Below, piece by piece: positions 16,412 to 23,495 of a stretch of 46,352 bases of DNA. The notes under the pieces are model-generated. The model saw nothing but the letters and a program-made list of their open reading frames with translations. It was not told the DNA's origin and did not search any database. Position 1 is the first letter of the stretch, and each line of letters starts with the position of its first letter. The stretch is from contig CABUHO010000020.1 of assembly GCA_902491395.1 (NCBI GenBank), positions 1 to 46,352 on the forward strand, in the 5' to 3' direction. Source of the DNA: an uncultured Collinsella sp. (GTDB lineage Bacteria > Actinomycetota > Coriobacteriia > Coriobacteriales > Coriobacteriaceae). A program made the position numbers and the translations under genes.

Positions 16412-16627
16412 TCTCGATCTGTAACAGTTAGAGCCCATTTTTCAGCCCACCTGTTATAGATCGAGACATTCAAATTCCACCGAGAAGATAGTCTTGATCT
16501 GTAACAGTAACTCGGCTAAATCGACCCTAGATGTTACAGATCGAGACAAACGACCGATATCGACCTTAATAATCTCAATCTGTAACATCTAGCCCGTTTT
16601 CGGCCTTACAGCTGTTACAGATCAAGA
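16412..16627. repeat. Tandem array of three GATCTGTAACA hairpins
   Basis: Three units of 55-57 bases repeat with a period of about 80. Each unit has a left arm close to TCTCGATCTGTAACA and a right arm close to TGTTACAGATCGAGA. The arms are 16412-16427/16451-16466, 16491-16506/16532-16547 and 16573-16587/16613-16627. The loops (23-25 bases) and spacers (24-25 bases) differ in sequence, while the arms are conserved and several changes keep pairing as G-U. The array fills the gap between the convergent thiD and SGNH genes. It is not a CRISPR: the units are inverted repeats, only three, with arm-loop-arm form. Confidence 0.85.
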
Positions 16628-16634
16628 CAAATCA

Positions 16635-16673
16635 ACGAAACAAGCCACCACAAGGGTACCTTTGTGGTGGCTT
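16635..16673 (-). terminator. Terminator after the SGNH gene
   Basis: AAGCCACCACAA (16642-16653) pairs perfectly with TTGTGGTGGCTT (16662-16673) and is followed on the minus strand by GTTTCGTTGATTTG. It starts ten bases past the SGNH stop. Confidence 0.65.
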
Positions 16674-16682
16674 GGGGCCGTG

Positions 16683-17342
16683 CTACTCACCGAGCATCTC
16701 TTTGAGCTTGGCTGCCACGGCGTGACCCAGGCTCTCGTGGCTTTCGGGCATCATATGCAGATAGTCGATATCGCCCGGCTCGGCAAAGTCGGCGGCATTC
16801 AAAAAGTCGCAGTTAAACTGCTCAGCTACGTGCGCATAGTATTCAGCAAAATGCTCCGAGGCCTCGACGGAATGCTCGTCAAAGTCGGTCATATACACAT
16901 CAGCGATCTGCGGCTTGATCTTGATAGGAGCCATCAGCAGGATGCGCGGGCAAGGCGCAGCGTCGGTCCACGGAAACGCGCGGACGGCGCGAATCAGCGC
17001 CATGGCGCCACGGGCGATATCGGAAGCTGTCACGTTAAAGACCGTCTTGCAATCGTTAGTTCCCAGCATAATAACGATCGCATCCAGCGGCTTATGAGCC
17101 TCAAGCAGCATCGGCAGCGCGCGGATGCCGTTAAGATTGGTGTCCAGATGGCACATATCGTCGCGTACCGTCGTGCGGCCGTTGAGGCCTTCTTCAATTA
17201 CATGCCAGCCCTCGCCTAAGTCACGTTGGGCCACGCCGCACCAGCGCACATCCTGCGCATAGCGCACCGCGGTACCGTCGCGCATACCCGCCGGATCGTA
17301 ACCATAGGTGTTGCTGTCACCAAAGCACAGAACGTTTTTCAT
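16683..17342 (-). CDS. SGNH-fold esterase/lipase
   Basis: The 219-residue protein is a GDSL/SGNH hydrolase. Block I is CFGDSNTYGYD (nucleophile Ser10). The block II Gly is in EEGLNGRTT. Block III is IMLGTNDCK. The block V catalytic His is in MMPESHESLGHA near the C terminus. There is no signal peptide, so it acts inside the cell, probably as an acyl-ester or arylesterase-type hydrolase; the substrate is unknown. The start is fixed by GGGGAG ahead of ATG 17342; six more upstream codons are open. A terminator-like hairpin ends only about 20 bases upstream, leaving little room for a promoter. Confidence 0.88.
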   Translation of the reverse strand: MKNVLCFGDSNTYGYDPAGMRDGTAVRYAQDVRWCGVAQRDLGEGWHVIEEGLNGRTTVRDDMCHLDTNLNGIRALPMLLEAHKPLDAIVIMLGTNDCKTVFNVTASDIARGAMALIRAVRAFPWTDAAPCPRILLMAPIKIKPQIADVYMTDFDEHSVEASEHFAEYYAHVAEQFNCDFLNAADFAEPGDIDYLHMMPESHESLGHAVAAKLKEMLGE

Positions 17343-17360
17343 CGTAAGCTCCCCACTCAA

Positions 17361-17395
17361 TAAAAAGCCGACGGAAGCAGTCTCTCCCGTCGGCT
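17361..17395 (-). terminator. Terminator between the PARG-like gene and the SGNH gene
   Basis: A perfect 9-base-pair stem AGCCGACGG/CCGTCGGCT (17366-17374 with 17387-17395) runs into TTTTTA on the minus strand. It lies 26 bases past the PARG-like stop and just ahead of the SGNH ribosome site. Confidence 0.82.
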
Positions 17396-17420
17396 CGACC
17401 TATCTGTCAGCACGTACCGA

Positions 17421-18536
17421 TTACAGGTACTTGCGCCAATCGTCCTCGTCCGCATCATCCTCGGTAGCAGACTGGGCCTGCTCGGCGGCGCGAGCTGCCG
17501 CAGCGCGAGCGGCAACCTGGGCATAGGACTCCTCGTTGCGCTCGGGGAAGTTTGCCAGCACGTGCTCGAACTTGGCAAAATCCTCATCCCAGCGCGTAGA
17601 AGGCACGGCAAAGAAGACTTGCTTGACCTTAAAGTCGCCCGACGCGAGCTCCTTGCGGAAGAGCTCGGCCACGGCCTCTGCGTCAAAGCCGTTGTTGTCG
17701 CAGCCCCAAGCGCCCAGCACGAGCTTCTCGCGACCTAGCTCGTCACAGATGGCAAGCACAAAGCGAATGCGATCGCGCAGGGCGTCCAGCAGGGCATCGT
17801 CACCCACGCGATACTCCTGGCGAGCGCGCTTGACGTTGGGCGCGGCGGCAACGATTACGTCGGCATACGCATGCACGTGGTTGCGCTCGAAGCGTACCGC
17901 AGGCACCACCAGCGCACGGTTTCGGTAAAGCTCGCAGTTGATGTTGCGGCGACGGTTCTCGCCGTACCACTTACGCTGCTTATCGAGAACGTTGTACAGA
18001 TACGAATCGGCGCACAGCGTGGCCTCCTGGCCCAGATAACCCTGAATATAGCCACCGCCCGGGTTGGTGAACGAGGCAAAGGCGAGCACGGCCATGTCGC
18101 AGAACTGCGCATAGCCACGACCGTTGTCCAGGATGGCCTGCGTGGCGGAGGCATCGAGCACGGTGACCTCGGGCAGAACCGGAGCGGGCTCCTCAGCAGG
18201 CGCGGACTCAGCTTCGGCGATTTCCTCAGCAGGCTCCTCGACTGGCTCAGGCGCTGCCTCGGTCTCGGCAGCCTCCGCGCCCTCGACGTCCTCGGCAACC
18301 TGTTCTTCGGCGGCCACAGCAGTCTGAACCTTGGCCTTCATCGCCGCGACAAAGCCGGCGGGCATGCCGTCAAACTCGCGAACACCAGCAAGCGAACGCT
18401 CGATATCCTTGGCGAACGCTTCGGACACAGTCGCCACATGGCGCTCGGCGGCCTTGGCACGGGCCTCGCGCTTGGGATTGGGCTGACCCGCTCGGTTGGA
18501 CCTGCGGTTACGGTTCCTGTTGTCGACGTCTGCCAT
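17421..18536 (-). CDS. PARG-like macrodomain protein (TIGR02452 type) with degenerate catalytic motif
   Basis: The 371-residue protein has a basic N terminus (RNRNRRSNRAG), an acidic Ala/Glu/Pro-rich linker at about 75-120, and a C-terminal domain like bacterial poly(ADP-ribose) glycohydrolases. The signature of that family is GGG-X6-8-QEE. Here FTNPGGGYIQGYLGQEATL (156-174) has GGG at 160-162 and Q170-E171-A172, so the last Glu, the catalytic one in characterised members, is Ala. VLGAWGCDNNGFD near 275 matches the second family motif. It may bind ADP-ribose without cleaving it, or use another residue. GGAAAGG precedes the start. A strong terminator follows it. Confidence 0.8.
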   Translation of the reverse strand: MADVDNRNRNRRSNRAGQPNPKREARAKAAERHVATVSEAFAKDIERSLAGVREFDGMPAGFVAAMKAKVQTAVAAEEQVAEDVEGAEAAETEAAPEPVEEPAEEIAEAESAPAEEPAPVLPEVTVLDASATQAILDNGRGYAQFCDMAVLAFASFTNPGGGYIQGYLGQEATLCADSYLYNVLDKQRKWYGENRRRNINCELYRNRALVVPAVRFERNHVHAYADVIVAAAPNVKRARQEYRVGDDALLDALRDRIRFVLAICDELGREKLVLGAWGCDNNGFDAEAVAELFRKELASGDFKVKQVFFAVPSTRWDEDFAKFEHVLANFPERNEESYAQVAARAAAARAAEQAQSATEDDADEDDWRKYL

Positions 18537-18599
18537 AAGTGGTCACCTTTCCTGTCGCTGCCGCTATCGGCTTTTCCCATCCATGATACCCCGCCGCTA

Positions 18600-18626
18600 C
18601 AAAAAAGACGGCCCCGCAGGACCGCC
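18600..18626 (-). terminator. Terminator after the Bax-inhibitor-1 gene
   Basis: Minus-strand GGCGGTCC/GGGCCGTC stem with one mismatch and a G-U pair, followed by TTTTTT (18601-18606). It lies about 50 bases past the BI-1 stop. Confidence 0.8.
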
Positions 18627-18675
18627 TTTCACATCGTTTTACCGCGTCCGACAAGAAACGCTGCAATCCCCCGCG

Positions 18676-19371
18676 CTAGTCGCGACGACCAAGGATGTTC
18701 AGAATGCGCAGGAACACGTTGATAATGTCCACGAACAGATTGGACGCCATGAGCACCGCATTGGGCAGCGTGGGCGGCACCGTCGTGGCAACATAGGTGT
18801 CGTAGCCAATAAAGCCGGCGAACACCACGATCACGATCAGGTCGGTGATGGTCTGCGAGACGCCCATAAACATCAGCACGATCTCAACCAGAATAGTGGC
18901 GAGCAGAATGCCAAAGCCGATGCCATATACGCGCTGGAAAAACTTGGGGAACGTCACGCCCAAGGCGCCAAAGACAAAGGTGATGGCGGCCGTGGCGATA
19001 AAGGCAGTGTTGATGGTGGGCAGGTCGTAGTTGGCAAGGCCAAACGACGCGGTCAGGCCAAAGGTACTCGCAAAGATTACGTAGCCCACAAGGGACAGAC
19101 CCACGGACTGCTTGCCCGCAGCAGCCGACATCATGACCATGCCGACGATGGTTAAAATAAACGAGCCAAAGACCAGTGGCAGGGCGGCGCCGCTCATCAT
19201 CATGCGGGCAAACGCCATGGTGCTCGTAAAGTAGGCGCCGGCGCCCATGGCGCAAAAGCCCAAGAAGATGAGGGCGGACATGGCAAGATTGTACGCGCGC
19301 GGCGACATCTCCTTGGCGCGGCTTGCGCCGGTCTCGATGGGGCCGTTCTGATAGCCCTGGATATCGTTCAT
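18676..19371 (-). CDS. Bax inhibitor-1 (BI-1/YccA) family membrane protein
   Basis: The 231-residue protein has seven closely spaced hydrophobic helices and the C-terminal signature of the family, ending NLFVDIINVFLRILNILGRRD. Bacterial members are pH-sensitive calcium leak channels (BsYetJ) or inhibitors of the FtsH protease (YccA). The paired Asp residues of the C-terminal helices (GYDTYVA and FVDIINVF) fit the calcium-leak type. The first 40 residues are soluble. The start MNDIQGYQNG has GAAAGGACG upstream; a 19-residue extension is open but lacks a ribosome site. A TACAAT -10-like hexamer lies farther upstream. Confidence 0.9.
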   Translation of the reverse strand: MNDIQGYQNGPIETGASRAKEMSPRAYNLAMSALIFLGFCAMGAGAYFTSTMAFARMMMSGAALPLVFGSFILTIVGMVMMSAAAGKQSVGLSLVGYVIFASTFGLTASFGLANYDLPTINTAFIATAAITFVFGALGVTFPKFFQRVYGIGFGILLATILVEIVLMFMGVSQTITDLIVIVVFAGFIGYDTYVATTVPPTLPNAVLMASNLFVDIINVFLRILNILGRRD

Positions 19372-19450
19372 ACTTCGTCCTTTCAAAAAGCGCCACAACA
19401 GCGCCGTAGCTGACAAGTTTCCTGCCATTGTACCCGAACGCCACGCGTTC

Positions 19451-19789
19451 TTACCTGCGGCGCTCGCTCTCGAGTGTTCGGTCGAACGCCCACACCCACC
19501 AACGCATCACGTGTGTCTGCGAGCCGTCCGCCCGCTCGCGCGTCTGGTCCTCCAGATACAACTCGGTCGCGTGCCCGCCAAAACGCACCTTATAGGTTGC
19601 CGTACGAATGCCGTGAACCGTCAGGCCAAACCCAGTGGTCGAGATAATCTCGTCAATCGTAAAGCAACGACCGTCGACCCAGCAGACGGTGACCGGCACG
19701 ACCTGTCCGCCCGCGAGGATGCGAGCCACGACGTCCACATACTGCTTGTGCACGCGCCGAGTTTTGCCATCTGTCTGTCGATATTCCAT
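19451..19789 (-). CDS. Small hypothetical protein
   Basis: The protein is about 112 residues if it starts at MEYRQTDGKTRRVHKQYVDV. It resembles small uncharacterised proteins of Firmicutes with the layout VxVxARxxxxGxxxPxxxxWxDGRxxxIDEI followed by YKVRFGGHATELYLED and a Trp-rich end (RWWVWAF). I do not know its function. The start is uncertain: AGGAGG lies one base before ATG 19789, while another in-frame ATG (19810) lies about eight bases after a TACAAT -10 and could start a leaderless message. No signal peptide. Confidence 0.7.
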   Translation of the reverse strand: MEYRQTDGKTRRVHKQYVDVVARILAGGQVVPVTVCWVDGRCFTIDEIISTTGFGLTVHGIRTATYKVRFGGHATELYLEDQTRERADGSQTHVMRWWVWAFDRTLESERRR

Positions 19790-19983
19790 GCCTCCTATTA
19801 TCGAACGCATGTTTGCATATTGTAAAGCGAACAGGCTGTGGTTTTGGGGTGTCGGAGCGATCGCATGTGTCCGCATGGCGTGTTAGCAAAAAGAACACCC
19901 GCGGTCAACAGGGATAATATTCAATTTTAGTGCCAAAAAATTCACTGCTCCCATCAGAACTCGGTAAAGAAACCCGCAGGAGG

Positions 19984-19992
19984 TGATACGAT
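19984..19992 (+). promoter_or_regulatory. Putative promoter of the pit operon
   Basis: TGATACGAT forms an extended -10, identical to that before the M18 aminopeptidase. It lies 48 bases upstream of the transporter start. AGGAGG directly precedes it and a three-codon frame (ATG at 19998) follows, which could be chance. No -35 is evident. Confidence 0.45.
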
Positions 19993-20039
19993 TTATCATG
20001 TTTCTGTAACGTGCCTGCAAACTTCGAGAAAGCCCATAT

Positions 20040-21089
20040 ATGGACGTAACGTTCTCAACCTTCCTCGGCCAACTTGTGTCGAACCCAGTCCTTGCCGTCA
20101 CCGTGATCCTCGCGCTCGGCGCCATCTTCGTCAATGGATGGACCGACGCACCCAACGCCATCGCGACCTGCGTCACTACGCGTTGCATGCCCGCCCGCGC
20201 CGCTATTCTCATGAGTGCCGCATTCAACTTCCTTGGCGTGCTCATCATGACGCACTTTAACGCGAGCGTCGCCAACACCATCTCCCATATTGTCGACTTT
20301 GGCGGAAACAGCACCATGGCGCTCGCCTGTCTATGCGCGGCGCTGTTCTCCATCGTCGTCTACGGCGCCACAGCGTCGCGTTTTGGCATCCCCACCTCGC
20401 AAAGCCACAGCCTTATCGCCGGCCTGACCGGTGCCGCCATCGCCCTCGGCGGTGCGAGCAGCGTCAATGTCCACGAGTGGATGAAGGTCATCTACGGCCT
20501 GGCGCTCTCCATCGGTCTGGGCTTTGTCATGGGCTGGGTCCTGTGCAAGCTCGTCTCGATTCTTTTCGCCGCCGCCAACAGGCGACGTGCCAATGTCTTC
20601 TTTAAATACGCTCAGATCGCGAGCGCTGCGGCCATGAGCTTTATGCACGGCGCGCAGGATGGACAGAAGTTCATCGGCGTGCTCTTTTTAGGCGTGGCCT
20701 TTGCCAGCGGCCAGACGAGCGTCGGCGATGCCGGCATCCCCATCTGGATTATGCTGCTATGCTCGGCCACCATGGGCATCGGCACCAGCGTGGGCGGCGA
20801 GCGCATCATCAAGTCCGTTGGCCAGAGCATGGTCAAGCTCGAAAAGTACCAGGGCTTCTCCGCCGACCTGGCGGGCGCCGCGAACCTGCTGCTTGCCACC
20901 CTTACCGGCATCCCCGTGTCCTCCACGCACATCAAGACCTGCGCCATCATGGGCGTCGGTGCCGTCAAACGCCTCTCGGCCATCAACTTCGGCGTCGTCA
21001 AGGACATGATGTTCACCTGGTTCTTCACCTTCCCCGCCTGCGGACTCATCAGCTTTGTCATGGCCAAGCTGTTCATGATGTTCATCTAG
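20040..21089 (+). CDS. Inorganic phosphate transporter, PiT family
   Basis: The 349-residue protein has about ten hydrophobic helices and both PiT signature repeats: NGWTDAPNAIATCV near 32-45 and GIPVSSTHIKTCAIMGVG near 300. PTSQSHSLIAG and SFMHGAQDGQKFIGV complete the duplicated core. The family moves phosphate with H+ or Na+ at low affinity and high capacity. It is followed 67 bases later by its usual DUF47 partner. The start has only a weak GAGAAAG ribosome site. The window thus holds two phosphate systems, this one and pstSCAB. Confidence 0.93.
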   Translation: MDVTFSTFLGQLVSNPVLAVTVILALGAIFVNGWTDAPNAIATCVTTRCMPARAAILMSAAFNFLGVLIMTHFNASVANTISHIVDFGGNSTMALACLCAALFSIVVYGATASRFGIPTSQSHSLIAGLTGAAIALGGASSVNVHEWMKVIYGLALSIGLGFVMGWVLCKLVSILFAAANRRRANVFFKYAQIASAAAMSFMHGAQDGQKFIGVLFLGVAFASGQTSVGDAGIPIWIMLLCSATMGIGTSVGGERIIKSVGQSMVKLEKYQGFSADLAGAANLLLATLTGIPVSSTHIKTCAIMGVGAVKRLSAINFGVVKDMMFTWFFTFPACGLISFVMAKLFMMFI

Positions 21090-21156
21090 TCAAACCGAAC
21101 GTCCATCCGGACCGTAACACCTCGCCCACCCGTCTTCGCCTCGAAAGGACCCACTC

Positions 21157-21780
21157 ATGGCAAAGAAACCCGATTCGTTCTACTTTGACAACTACGTCGC
21201 CTGCGCCGACCTCGCCGTCCAGGCCGCCGAGCTGCTTACCAAGATTTTCGAGAACTTCGATCCCGCAAAGATTCACGATATGCTCGACAAGATGCATGCG
21301 ATCGAGCATGCGGCCGACAAGAAGCACCATGAGCTTGAGGACGCCCTGCTCACCGCCTTTATCACCCCGCTTGAGCGCGAAGATCTGGACCTGATGAGCT
21401 GCTCGCTCGACACCGTGCTCGACCGCATCGAGGGCGTCGTGCAGCGCGTCTACTTCACCAACATCCAGAGCATCCATCCCGATGCCATCGTGATCGCCCA
21501 CAAGGTGACCGACGCCTGCCGCGCCATGAAAGACCTGATGGTCGAGCTGCCTAACTACCGCAAGTCCAAAACGCTGCGCGAGCTCGTCATCCAGATCAAC
21601 ACCATCGAGTCCGAGGCCGACGAGCTCTATATCAACGCCATGCGTAACCTGCACGTTAACGGCAAGGACCCGCTCGAGGTCATCGCTTGGCGTGACGTGT
21701 ACGCCTTCCTGGAGTACTGCGCCGACTGCTGCGAGAATGTGGCCGATGTCGTGGATTCGATTGTCATGAAGAACAGTTAA
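21157..21780 (+). CDS. DUF47 / PhoU-like accessory protein of the PiT transporter
   Basis: The 207-residue, almost all-helical protein belongs to the DUF47 family, structurally related to PhoU. Members are nearly always beside pit genes and are thought to tune the transporter. The family's acidic metal-binding patterns are present: MHAIEHAADKKHHELEDAL near 47-65 and INTIESEADELY near 146-160. GAAAGGA precedes the start. It forms a two-gene operon with the upstream transporter, closed by the large inverted repeat at 21786. Confidence 0.9.
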   Translation: MAKKPDSFYFDNYVACADLAVQAAELLTKIFENFDPAKIHDMLDKMHAIEHAADKKHHELEDALLTAFITPLEREDLDLMSCSLDTVLDRIEGVVQRVYFTNIQSIHPDAIVIAHKVTDACRAMKDLMVELPNYRKSKTLRELVIQINTIESEADELYINAMRNLHVNGKDPLEVIAWRDVYAFLEYCADCCENVADVVDSIVMKNS

Positions 21781-21785
21781 TTGGG

Positions 21786-21893
21786 GGTACGTGTCCCGGC
21801 GGCGAAGGGCCGGCCACGGTTTGCTTTCTCACTCCGGCTGCTTTGCAGAGTCGTTCGAAAGTAAACCGTGGCCGGCCCTTCGCCTTACGTACC
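21786..21893. repeat. Long inverted repeat with GGCCGGCC core, second copy
   Basis: The 28-base arm 21801-21828 (starting GGCGAAGGGCCGGCC) pairs with 21857-21884 with a single G-T position. GGTACGT (21786-21792) and ACGTACC (21887-21893) extend it after an internal loop. The central loop contains a small CTGC/GCAG hairpin. It begins six bases after the DUF47 stop. Design, position after a stop codon, and the GGGCCGGCC core match the element at 7681-7813, although the rest of the arms differ. Confidence 0.85.
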
Positions 21894-21905
21894 ACCATTG
21901 GGAAC

Positions 21906-22031
21906 TTTGGCTGATAGATTTAGCGCGATGGGGGTTTGGCTGAAGGGACCTTTGGTATCCGTTCGGACACTTTGGCCCTTGATGAGCGTTTGGCTGATTG
22001 CTGCTTTGGGTACTCTTTGGGTTACTTTTGG
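21906..22031. repeat. Irregular TTTGG repeats upstream of the nitroreductase
   Basis: TTTGG starts at 21906, 21935, 21951, 21971, 21989, 22005, 22016 and 22027, and three of these are the longer TTTGGCTGA (21906, 21935, 21989). The plus strand is strongly G/T-rich here. It fills the gap between the GGCCGGCC element and the nitroreductase ribosome site and may include its promoter, which I cannot pinpoint. Confidence 0.5.
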
Positions 22032-22063
22032 TTTGTTTGATTTTTAATTTTAGGAGGACTTGT

Positions 22064-22594
22064 ATGTCTTATTTGGATCTGGCTCGTGGTCGGTATTCTT
22101 GTCGTTCTTTTGAGGACCGTTCTGTTGAGCAGGCTGTGGTGGATGCCATTGTTGAGGCTGGGCGTATTGCTCCTTCTGCTTGTAATAATCATCCAGCCCG
22201 TGTGATGGTGCTGGATACGCCTGAGCTGTTGGAGAAGGCTGCTGCTTGTCAGCCTCGGTTTGCTCGTGATGGGTCTATCTTTGGAGCTCCGCTTGTCTTC
22301 CTTATTTGCAGCGTTACCGATGATGCTTGGGTGCGCCCGTATGACCAGATGAATTCCAGTGAAATCGATACGTCCATCGTGTGCGACCAGATGATGATGG
22401 AGGCCACCGAGCAGGGCCTGGGAACGTGCTGGGTATGCCATTTTAAGCCTGAGGTGGCACAGGAGCAGTTCAATCTGCCCAAGGGCGTCTATCCCTATCA
22501 CATGCTCGTCTGTGGCTATCCCGCCGACCACATCGCCGATCCCGAGCATCGCGAGGCCCGCACTATTCCCCTCTCCAACTTCCTCCTCAAGTAG
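22064..22594 (+). CDS. Nitroreductase family protein
   Basis: The 176-residue protein is an FMN-dependent nitroreductase-fold enzyme, likely an NAD(P)H oxidoreductase of unknown substrate. The N terminus LARGRYSCRSFEDRSV is the FMN-binding family motif, followed by EAGRIAPSACNNHPARVMVL, and the second flavin region is TEQGLGTCWVCHF with GYPADH near the end. AGGAGG fixes the start at MSYLDLARG. Codon use changes inside the gene: codons 1-80 mostly end in T (GCT, CGT, TCT), while the last 80 mostly end in C or G like the neighbours. That is unusual for this chromosome. Confidence 0.88.
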   Translation: MSYLDLARGRYSCRSFEDRSVEQAVVDAIVEAGRIAPSACNNHPARVMVLDTPELLEKAAACQPRFARDGSIFGAPLVFLICSVTDDAWVRPYDQMNSSEIDTSIVCDQMMMEATEQGLGTCWVCHFKPEVAQEQFNLPKGVYPYHMLVCGYPADHIADPEHREARTIPLSNFLLK

Positions 22595-22637
22595 TTTTTA
22601 GACATACCTTAAAATCTACCTTTTACCACGCGCCCTT

Positions 22638-22680
22638 CGCCGAGTTCTGTCCTATCGCATGCAGAGCTCGGCGTTTTGTT
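22638..22680 (+). terminator. Terminator after the nitroreductase
   Basis: CGCCGAG (22638-22644) pairs with CTCGGCG (22667-22673), extended by TCTG/CAGA after a one-base offset, and is followed by TTTTGTTT. Confidence 0.8.
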
Positions 22681-22700
22681 TCCCAACCCGTATACAGCCA

Positions 22701-22730
22701 CAAAAAAGGAGCCCGCAGGTGCGAGCTCCT
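22701..22730 (-). terminator. Terminator at the end of the dcw block (after divIVA)
   Basis: Minus-strand AGGAGC/GCTCCT stem (22725-22730 with 22707-22712), with an inner CGC/GCG, is followed by TTTTTTG. It lies 30 bases past the divIVA stop and ends the long minus-strand block. Confidence 0.85.
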
Positions 22731-22759
22731 CTTAAGGACACTAGATTGTAGCTCTGATG

Positions 22760-23434
22760 CTAGTCCAGGTCGTCGGCGGCAAAGTTGTCGATCGGGGCGA
22801 AGGGATCGGCCACGGGGACAACCGGGTCAGCGACGGGCAGCGGCTCGGCGGGAACAGTCACCGCAGGAGAAGCGGCAGAACCGACCGGCGTGGAGGCCAT
22901 GAGGTCGGCCGGGAAGGAGTTCTGGGCATCGTCCATGAAGTGCTGGATGAGCTTGAGGTACTCGGCCTTGAACTCCTCGCGGGAAGCCTTGAGACGATCG
23001 ATTTCCTCGAGCTCGGCCTGCTTCTCGGTCAGAGCCTGGCGGATAACCTCGCGGGCCTTAGCGTCAGCCTCGTTGCGGATACGCTCAGCGTTCTCGTTGG
23101 CATCGTTGACGATGGTCTCAGCGGTCTGCTGGGCAGCGATCAGGGCAGCGGAAATCTGGCGCTCCTGAGCGGAGAAGTCAGGGGCGGGAGCAGCCACGGG
23201 GGCGGCAGGAACGGCTTGGGCGGTGGCATCCTGAGTCTGGGCAAGCTGAGCCTGCGCATCGGCAAGCTGCTGCTCGGTAGCAGTCAGGCGACCCTTAAGG
23301 TCGACGATCTTAGCGAGCATAGCGTCAACCTCGGAGGACAGCGTCTCCAAGAAGACGTCGACCTCGGCGGGATCGTAGCCACGCTTGGCCTCAGAGAAAG
23401 TCTGAGCCTGGATGTCTGCAGGGGTAATAGCCAT
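22760..23434 (-). CDS. divIVA: Cell division protein DivIVA
   Basis: The 224-residue protein starts with the DivIVA membrane-curvature domain MAITPADIQAQTFSEAKRGYDPAEVDVFLE, continues as a coiled coil (residues about 30-75 and 95-165), and ends in a Pro/Ala/Val/Asp-rich tail. DivIVA marks poles and septa and, in actinobacteria, recruits the wall-growth machinery. The Ala/Pro stretch near 75-90 splits the coil in two. AAAGGAGA precedes the start. It closes the sepF-yggT-divIVA run, as in many Gram-positives. Confidence 0.93.
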   Translation of the reverse strand: MAITPADIQAQTFSEAKRGYDPAEVDVFLETLSSEVDAMLAKIVDLKGRLTATEQQLADAQAQLAQTQDATAQAVPAAPVAAPAPDFSAQERQISAALIAAQQTAETIVNDANENAERIRNEADAKAREVIRQALTEKQAELEEIDRLKASREEFKAEYLKLIQHFMDDAQNSFPADLMASTPVGSAASPAVTVPAEPLPVADPVVPVADPFAPIDNFAADDLD

Positions 23435-23495
23435 AACAAGTCTCCTTTTTCATCGCCTCGGCGCTACACGCCCGACGTAAGTTACTAAGTCAGTT

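Noticed and set aside
16367..16680. CRISPR array
   Set aside because: Repeats are inverted pairs, only three units, with no constant direct repeat and spacer pattern and no cas genes.
19979..20009. Three-codon leader peptide before pit
   Set aside because: AGGAGG-TGATACGAT-ATG-TTT-CTG-TAA could be read as a ribosome site with a mini-ORF, but the same bases give a better match to an extended -10 promoter.
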